The notes beneath the pieces were generated by a model. That model searched no databases. It was not told where the DNA came from and was given only the letters and a program-made list of their open reading frames with translations. From UMGS1883 sp045636425 (GTDB lineage Bacteria; Bacillota; Clostridia; UMGS1883), in assembly GCA_045636425.1 (NCBI GenBank), contig JAZTXM010000002.1:1-64000 (forward strand): 64,000 bases of DNA. The letters run 5' to 3'. A program made the position numbers and the translations under genes. Below, in pieces: positions 58,502 to 64,000 of the stretch (within the stretch, counting starts at the first letter, position 1; every line of letters starts with the position of its first letter).

Positions 58502-60382
58502 TTATACAGCCACGTTCTTTTCAAACCAATCAATCATTTCGTCGTACATGGGAACGTCACAATTGATGCCGTCTCTGAGCCTATATATTTCCTCGATAAG
58601 TGCTTTCACTTCATTTATGGGCTGTTCAATATATATTTTATCATGCTTGGTTGATGTATGCCGCTGCTTATCCAGAAGAAGCTCCTCGTACATTTTTTCA
58701 CCCGGACGAAGTCCCGAAAATTCAATCTTAATGTCAACATCAGGAACATAGCCGCTAAGCTCAATAAGATTTTTTGCCAGGTCTACAATTTTTACAGGTT
58801 CACCCATATCAAGAATAAATATTTCGCCACCCTCGGCAAAAGCACCTGCTTGCATAACAAGCTGTGCCGCCTCGGGAATGGTCATGAAGAAACGATTTAT
58901 CTCAGGGTGGGTTACAGTAACGGGGCCGCCCTCGCTGATTTGCTTTTTAAACAGAGGAATAACACTACCGTTACTTCCCAGAACATTACCGAATCTTACC
59001 GCGGCAAAAATCGTCTTTCCGCCTTCTTTTTTCTGTTTAAGTGCAAAACGCTGCATAACCATTTCCGCAATACGCTTACTTGTTCCCATAATATTTGTGG
59101 GATTTACTGCCTTATCCGTAGAAATAAGAACGAATCTTTCAACATTAAACTTTTCACACGTAGAGGCAACGTTATAGGTTCCGTAAATATTATTTTTAAT
59201 CGCCTCGTTGGGGCTGTCCTCCATGAGAGGAACATGCTTATGAGCCGCCGCATGGAACACAACCTTGGGTTTATATGTGCTGAAAACTTCCTCCAGCCTT
59301 GCCCTGTCACGGACACTACCTATAAGCACCTCAAACTTAAGCTCGGGATATTTCTTCCTAAGCTCCATCTGAAGCTCGTATGCGTTATTCTCGTAGATAT
59401 CAAAGATAATAAGGCGTTTGGGATTAAACCTTGCTATCTGACGACAAAGCTCACTACCGATACTTCCGCCGCCACCTGTTACAACAACTGTTTTTTGCTC
59501 TATGTATCCGAAAATATCCTTTCCGTCTACTATTTCCTCGTTTCTACCCAGAAGCTCCTGGGTAGTTACCTCACGAATCTGTCCTATGCTTGCCCTTCCG
59601 CTTGCCAGTTCAAAAAGAGAGGGCACCGTAGAGGTTTTAATGCCGGCTTCTTTGCATATACGCATAATGTCTTTATGTTCATCGGATTTACCCGAAGGAA
59701 TGGCAATTATGATTTCCTGCACCCTATATTCCTTTGCCGCGGAAATAATTTTATTTCTTCCTCCGACAACAGGTACTTCCGCAACCAGCATACCATGCTT
59801 TCTTTCGTCATCATCAATGGCAACAACGGCACGCATTTTTGTATCACGGCGCATACTTCTTATGAGAGCACTTCCGGTATCCCCCGCTCCGATAACCATC
59901 ACACGGGATTTCTGCGAATTTTCACGACGCTCCCGCCTGCTTACACCGTAAATTCTTATCATTCTGCCTAAGAATCTTGCAATTGTAAATCCAAAAGAGC
60001 ATATCAGGGATATCAAAATATAATCGGAAAATGTAAATAATGTTTCATACATAACTATTATATTACAAAGTGCATATGTAAGAAGATTTGCCGCAAATAT
60101 GCCTATGTACATTATTATGTACTCGCGATACTCCGCATACCGCCATGAAGTCGCATAGCTCCCCGACAGTCCCAGCACGGAATATGTGGCGAGGCACAAA
60201 ACTATAAGTTCCTTATACTTCCCCAAATAAAATTCTATGGGATCGGTTTTCAGGGAATTAAGTCTGAGAACATGTGCAAGCCAAGCCGCCAATACAAGCA
60301 CTACCGTATCGCACAGCACAAGCATGAGAACCCTTCTGAAATTATTCATTTGCAGTGGCTTCGTATATCTTTTCTTCAGCAT
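58502..60382 (-). CDS. CapD/PglF-like nucleotide-sugar 4,6-dehydratase, membrane-bound
   Basis: The protein has 626 residues. Four N-terminal membrane helices are followed by a Rossmann domain (VMVIGAGDTGSALIRSM) and a second, catalytic SDR domain with VTGGGGSIGSELCRQIA and ISTDKAVNPTNIMGTSKRIAE. This is the layout of CapD, WbpM and PglF, which act on UDP-GlcNAc to start synthesis of deoxy-amino sugars for glycans or capsule. No other glycan genes are nearby. AGGAGAAG precedes the ATG. Confidence 0.92.
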   Translation of the reverse strand: MLKKRYTKPLQMNNFRRVLMLVLCDTVVLVLAAWLAHVLRLNSLKTDPIEFYLGKYKELIVLCLATYSVLGLSGSYATSWRYAEYREYIIMYIGIFAANLLTYALCNIIVMYETLFTFSDYILISLICSFGFTIARFLGRMIRIYGVSRRERRENSQKSRVMVIGAGDTGSALIRSMRRDTKMRAVVAIDDDERKHGMLVAEVPVVGGRNKIISAAKEYRVQEIIIAIPSGKSDEHKDIMRICKEAGIKTSTVPSLFELASGRASIGQIREVTTQELLGRNEEIVDGKDIFGYIEQKTVVVTGGGGSIGSELCRQIARFNPKRLIIFDIYENNAYELQMELRKKYPELKFEVLIGSVRDRARLEEVFSTYKPKVVFHAAAHKHVPLMEDSPNEAIKNNIYGTYNVASTCEKFNVERFVLISTDKAVNPTNIMGTSKRIAEMVMQRFALKQKKEGGKTIFAAVRFGNVLGSNGSVIPLFKKQISEGGPVTVTHPEINRFFMTIPEAAQLVMQAGAFAEGGEIFILDMGEPVKIVDLAKNLIELSGYVPDVDIKIEFSGLRPGEKMYEELLLDKQRHTSTKHDKIYIEQPINEVKALIEEIYRLRDGINCDVPMYDEMIDWFEKNVAV

Positions 60383-60442
60383 AAATCTTCTCCTATATAT
60401 TAAGCATTCCTTTTTATTCTACCCTATTTGGGCATAAATGTC

Positions 60443-60490
60443 AATAAAAAGAGCTATGGCAAAATGATTTTTTGTTCATTTTGCCATAGC
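60443..60490 (-). terminator. Terminator of pheST
   Basis: A 15-bp perfect stem (GCTATGGCAAAATGA and complement) is followed on the minus strand by CTTTTTATTG. Confidence 0.9.
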
Positions 60491-60503
60491 CTTTGTAGAA
60501 CCT

Positions 60504-62864
60504 TTATACTCTGGGGGTTACGCCTATTTTGTTGAAGTTTGCAATAATTTTGTCAATGTGCTGCTGAATTTCTTCCATGGAAAGAGTTCTTTCATTGGAG
60601 GAGAATGCAAATCTCAAAGTTATTGACATCTCGCCCTGAAGCTCATATGTGTCTACGAGCTTTACTGTGTCAAGCTCGGGAATTTCTTCGTTTTCCCATG
60701 CAGCGGCAATTTCCTCATATTTTTTGCCGTTTGTCACAAGAGAAAGGTCGTAATCAACTCCGGGGAATTTTGAAGGCTCGTTAAACTTAAGAGGCATAGC
60801 CTTTGCGTTCTCAAAATCTGCCATGTCAATTTCAATACATACAACCGCCGCATTCTTATCAACCTTCTTAAGATTTGAGGGATGGAGAGTGCAAAGAACA
60901 CCGATTTTCTGCCCGTTTACAGAGATTTCGGAGGTATTCTTTGGATGCTGCCAATTATACATTGGTGTAATTCTTGTAAACTGCGGCTCGCTATGACGAA
61001 GCTGCATGGTGATATATCGGATAATTTCCACAGCTTTAAAATAAAGCTCTTTCTCGCTTGCGGTTTTGTCAAAGAGGGTGATTCCAAGTCTCTGTCTTTC
61101 ATCACAAATATTTTCTGCCGTTACTCCGGCTACCACTCTGCCGATTTCAAAAAGGCCGTATGAAGGTGCATACTGCTTGTTCTCATATGCAAAGGTAAGA
61201 AGTGTGGGAAGCATGCTCTTACGAATTGTACCATTTTCGGGAGTTGCAATGTTAAGAATGGTAACGTTTTCGGGAACTTCAATGCCCAGCTTCTTATATT
61301 TGTTACCGTCGCACCAGATATAAGAATGAACCTCGTTCATCATATAACGCTGAACCAAAATATCCTTAATAAGCTCACTGTCACGGTGCATAACGGTTTC
61401 TCTCACAGGAGAGAGTGCACTTCTTGTTGTGGTGATTTCAAAGTTATCATATCCGTAAATACGGGTAATTTCCTCTATAACGTCAGCCTTGATTGTAACG
61501 TCCTTTGTAGCTCTCCAACTAGGAACGGTTACGCTGAACTCTGCACCGTTAAGCTTTGCATTAAAGCCTAAAAGATTAAGAGTTGAAAGGATTTGCTCAT
61601 CAGGAATATCAATACCTGTGTATCTGTCAACATACGCCTTTGTAAATGAAAGGTTGATTTCATCATATTTTTTAGTATACTCGTCTGTAATTTGAGACGA
61701 TACCTTTGCCCCGGGATCAATTTCAAGAAGAAGATTGAGGAATCTCTTAATTGCGGTAATTGTAATTTCGGGGTCAAGAATCTTCTCGTAACGCATACTT
61801 GCATCAGTACGAAGTCCCAGTCTTGAGGACGACTTACGGACACTTACTCCGTCAAAGTTTGCACTTTCAAGAACTACAGAGGTAGTTCCGTCTACAATTT
61901 CGGAATCAAGACCTCCCATGATACCTGCAATGGCAACGGGGGTATCATTGTTATATATAAGAAGCGTATCAGTATCAATATCTCTCTCCACTGTGTCAAG
62001 AGTTGTAAACTTCATTGCCTTGTCGGGTGTTCCAACCTTGATTGCTTCAATCTTTCTTGCATCAAATGCATGTGTGGGCTGTCCAAGCTCCAGCATGATA
62101 TAGTTTGTAAGGTCTGCAAGCAGATTAATTCCACGCATACCGCAGTAGTAAAGGCGAATACGCATATTCATGGGGCTTACGCTTTCTTTGATGTCGGACA
62201 CCTCGATACAGGAATATCTGTAAACAAGGTCCTCTCTTGTAACCTTTACGGGGATTTTATTATCGCCGTCATATACAGGCTCCGTAAGAGAAAGAGGCTT
62301 AAGAGGCTTTTTGGTAAGTGCGGCAAACTCACGTGCAATGCCGTAATGTCCCCAAAGGTCAGGACGATTCGTAAGAGATTTGTTATCAACCTCGAAAACC
62401 ACGTCATCAATATCAAAAATTTCTTTAAGGTCTGTTCCGTTCTTAAAGGAGGGGTCAAGCTCCATGATTCCGCTGTTTTCATCGCTCAGCCCAAGCTCTG
62501 CTTCGCTGCAGCACATACCCTCGGAAACATAGCCTGCCACTTCCCTTTTCGCAATCTCAAGTCCGGGAACACTGCCCCCAACCTTTGCAAAAGCTGTCTT
62601 AAGACCGAGCCTTGCGTTGGGTGCACCGCATACGCAGTCATAAATTCTGTCTCCGCCGTCCACTTTGAGGATGTGAAGCTTTTTGGAATTGGGGTGTGCT
62701 TCAAAGGAAACAATCTCACCAACAACTACATTTTTTACTTCCTCACCTTTTATATAAATATCCTCAACCTCTGCGGTAGAAAGAGTAAACTTCATAATAA
62801 GCTTCTGAAGGTCCTCCCCTGTAAGGTCAACATATTCTTTTATCCAATTCATTGAAACAAGCAT
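60504..62864 (-). CDS. pheT: Phenylalanyl-tRNA synthetase beta subunit
   Basis: The protein has 786 residues. An N-terminal tRNA-binding OB domain (NVVVGEIVSFEAHPNSKKLHILKVD), B3/4 editing domain, B5 domain and C-terminal ferredoxin-like anticodon domain (SITLRFAFSSNERTLSMEEI) are in order. It forms the alpha2-beta2 enzyme with PheS and edits mischarged Tyr-tRNA-Phe. It lies 15 bp after pheS. Confidence 0.96.
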   Translation of the reverse strand: MLVSMNWIKEYVDLTGEDLQKLIMKFTLSTAEVEDIYIKGEEVKNVVVGEIVSFEAHPNSKKLHILKVDGGDRIYDCVCGAPNARLGLKTAFAKVGGSVPGLEIAKREVAGYVSEGMCCSEAELGLSDENSGIMELDPSFKNGTDLKEIFDIDDVVFEVDNKSLTNRPDLWGHYGIAREFAALTKKPLKPLSLTEPVYDGDNKIPVKVTREDLVYRYSCIEVSDIKESVSPMNMRIRLYYCGMRGINLLADLTNYIMLELGQPTHAFDARKIEAIKVGTPDKAMKFTTLDTVERDIDTDTLLIYNNDTPVAIAGIMGGLDSEIVDGTTSVVLESANFDGVSVRKSSSRLGLRTDASMRYEKILDPEITITAIKRFLNLLLEIDPGAKVSSQITDEYTKKYDEINLSFTKAYVDRYTGIDIPDEQILSTLNLLGFNAKLNGAEFSVTVPSWRATKDVTIKADVIEEITRIYGYDNFEITTTRSALSPVRETVMHRDSELIKDILVQRYMMNEVHSYIWCDGNKYKKLGIEVPENVTILNIATPENGTIRKSMLPTLLTFAYENKQYAPSYGLFEIGRVVAGVTAENICDERQRLGITLFDKTASEKELYFKAVEIIRYITMQLRHSEPQFTRITPMYNWQHPKNTSEISVNGQKIGVLCTLHPSNLKKVDKNAAVVCIEIDMADFENAKAMPLKFNEPSKFPGVDYDLSLVTNGKKYEEIAAAWENEEIPELDTVKLVDTYELQGEMSITLRFAFSSNERTLSMEEIQQHIDKIIANFNKIGVTPRV

Positions 62865-62879
62865 TTTTGTTCTGCCCCC

Positions 62880-63911
62880 TTACTCATTCTTAAACTGGGA
62901 AAGTGCTTTAAGACTTCCGCTGTTAAATGTTCTGATATCCTTAACTCCGTACTTCATCATCGCAAGCCTTGTAAGGCCGAGGCCAAAAGCAAAGCCTGTG
63001 TACTCCTCAGGGTCGATTCCTCCGTGAGTAAGGACATTGGGATGAATCATGCCGCAGGGGCAAAGCTCAAGCCAACCGGAATTTTTACAAGAGGGACAAC
63101 CGTCACCGCCGCAAATAAGACATTTGATATCAAGCTCAAAGCCCGGTTCCACAAAGGGGAAAAAGCCGGGGCGAAGACGTACCGTCACATCCTTTTGGAA
63201 CACTTCGGAGAGCATTGTTTTCATGAAATAGATAAGGTTTGAAATGGATATATCCTTATCAATCATGATACCCTCCATTTGGAAGAAAGTATTTTCATGG
63301 CTGGCATCGGTAGATTCGTTACGGAAGCATCTGCCGGGGAAAATCGCACGAAGCGGTGCTCCGTATTTCTTCATAATGGCATTCTGTGCTGCCGATGTAT
63401 GAGTTTTTAAAAGCTGATTTTCCGTACTTAAATAGTAGGTGTCCTGCATATCACGTGCGGGGTGATGCTTGGGAATATTAAGTGCCTCAAAGCAATGATA
63501 ATCGTCAACAATTTCCGAATAGTTTTCAATTGAAAAGCCCATGGATGTGAAGATTCTCTCAAGGTCACGCTGAACCAGCGTGATGGGATGATAAGAGCCT
63601 GTCTTAATTTCATAGGGGAGCGTTTCATCATACTGCTCGGCACTGTCGATGATTTTCTGCTGCTCAGCTTCTAAGATTGCCGTTCTTTTTTCGGAAACGG
63701 TCTGCTCAATTTCCTGCTTAAGCACATTGACAACGCGACCGAATTCTTTCTTTTCCTCATTGGGAACATTCTTAAGCTCGCTCATAAGCTCTGCCACAAG
63801 ACCCTTTTTTCCCAAGAATTCAACTCTTAATTCTTCAAGGCGTTCGGAAGAAGAAACAGAGCTTAATTTTTCGTTAAACAGTCCTTTAATTTCATTTACT
63901 TTACTGTTCAT
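62880..63911 (-). CDS. pheS: Phenylalanyl-tRNA synthetase alpha subunit
   Basis: The protein has 343 residues. An N-terminal coiled coil for tRNA binding is followed by the class II core: GSYHPITLVQRDLERIF, HPARDMQDTYYL, RNESTDASHENTFFQMEG (motif 2) and GFAFGLGLTRLAMMKYG (motif 3). GGAGGT precedes the ATG. A T-box leader stands directly upstream. Confidence 0.97.
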   Translation of the reverse strand: MNSKVNEIKGLFNEKLSSVSSSERLEELRVEFLGKKGLVAELMSELKNVPNEEKKEFGRVVNVLKQEIEQTVSEKRTAILEAEQQKIIDSAEQYDETLPYEIKTGSYHPITLVQRDLERIFTSMGFSIENYSEIVDDYHCFEALNIPKHHPARDMQDTYYLSTENQLLKTHTSAAQNAIMKKYGAPLRAIFPGRCFRNESTDASHENTFFQMEGIMIDKDISISNLIYFMKTMLSEVFQKDVTVRLRPGFFPFVEPGFELDIKCLICGGDGCPSCKNSGWLELCPCGMIHPNVLTHGGIDPEEYTGFAFGLGLTRLAMMKYGVKDIRTFNSGSLKALSQFKNE

Positions 63912-63933
63912 ACGAATACCTCCTTCAATTTAT

Positions 63934-64000
63934 GTAAAAATAAAAAACACCCTCACCCCATAAAGGGACGAGAGTTCTCGCGGTACCACCCTTATTCAAA
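63934..64000 (-). promoter_or_regulatory. T-box leader of pheST, 3' part (antiterminator and terminator)
   Basis: Minus strand AAGGGTGGTACCGCG (63993-63979) is the conserved T-box sequence. It is followed by an 11-bp terminator stem with three G-U pairs (about 63975-63951) and a TGTTTTTTATTTTT run. Uncharged tRNA-Phe is expected to favour the antiterminator. The specifier loop is outside the window, so Phe is inferred from the genes. Confidence 0.95.

Noticed and set aside
58658..59971. 437-codon frame antisense to the CapD-like gene
   Set aside because: Cys/Asn/His-rich shadow translation without domains; the minus-strand gene is certain.
1..64000. CRISPR array, prophage, complete insertion sequence, rRNA
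   Set aside because: No regularly spaced direct repeats, no phage structural or integrase genes, no transposase and no rRNA segments were seen on either strand.

Overview
The window looks like a chromosome segment of an anaerobic, endospore-forming Firmicute of the class Clostridia, probably Oscillospirales/Eubacteriales-like. This rests on gene content: sporulation genes (yqfC, yqfD, ylbJ, spoIIID, spoVG), an [FeFe]-hydrogenase maturase (hydF) with its TM1266-type regulator, a PPi-dependent pyruvate phosphate dikinase, a Gram-positive T-box leader on pheST, an FMN riboswitch on ribU, moderate-to-low GC, strong AGGAGG-type ribosome sites and TTGACA-17-TATAAT promoters. Most of the window is ordered core genome. 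The accessory signal is almost entirely in the intergenic regions.

Layout. 1-1162: 3' end of an FGGY sugar kinase and an AraC regulator. 1227-1840: tRNA-Pro(CGG) followed by two diverged hairpin-rich repeat units. 1844-2449: membrane protein with an extremely acidic tail. 2623-5696: hisS-aspS. 5977-16276: a forward run with a DUF512 radical-SAM protein, two tandem secreted paralogues, der, plsY, gpsA and two FAD oxidoreductases. 16215-17489 (minus): ylbJ and yqfC, divergent from yqfD-phoH-pgpH-ybeY-era-yqzL-recO (17564-24064). 24175-26802: ppdK. 26805-29240: an accessory island with stacked hairpins, a Fic-protein gene flanked by two related ~70-bp repeats, a 106-bp foldback element with its own promoter, and a small unknown gene. 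38934-29247 (minus): rsmF-ppa-maf-mreC-mreD-mrdA-minC-minD-minE-mgsA-TM1266-hydF. 39143-42329: HD protein, typA, a small unknown protein, spoIIID. 51313-42319 (minus): spoVG-glmU-prs-pth-mfd-prsA, then FMN riboswitch-ribU. 51471-52844: murC. 64000-52893 (minus): T-box-pheS-pheT, a CapD-like dehydratase, a secreted Cys/His protein, mltG, a DUF3006 protein, mgtE with an unusual leader, and uvrC.

How genes work together: the minus-strand mre/min cluster combines peptidoglycan elongation (MreC, MreD, PBP2), division-site placement (MinCDE) and metabolic genes. The yqfC-to-recO block is the classic Firmicute sporulation/ribosome-maturation neighbourhood, but here yqfC and yqfD face away from each other. 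The spoVG-glmU-prs-pth-mfd block is also classic.

Most interesting signals: (1) a ~277-bp element present twice in opposite orientation (35429-35704 and 44350-44626). Its core is conserved, but a 10-nt stretch of its terminal inverted arms differs between the copies while staying complementary within each copy. (2) The mgtE leader, where a 22-codon upstream reading frame with a good ribosome site sits in a 9-bp hairpin ahead of a second hairpin that buries the mgtE ribosome site. (3) The Fic island with flanking repeats and a perfect 19-bp operator-like palindrome. (4) The 106-bp foldback with its own promoter and a terminator before an unknown gene. All statements come from reading the sequence and from family knowledge; no database search was possible.
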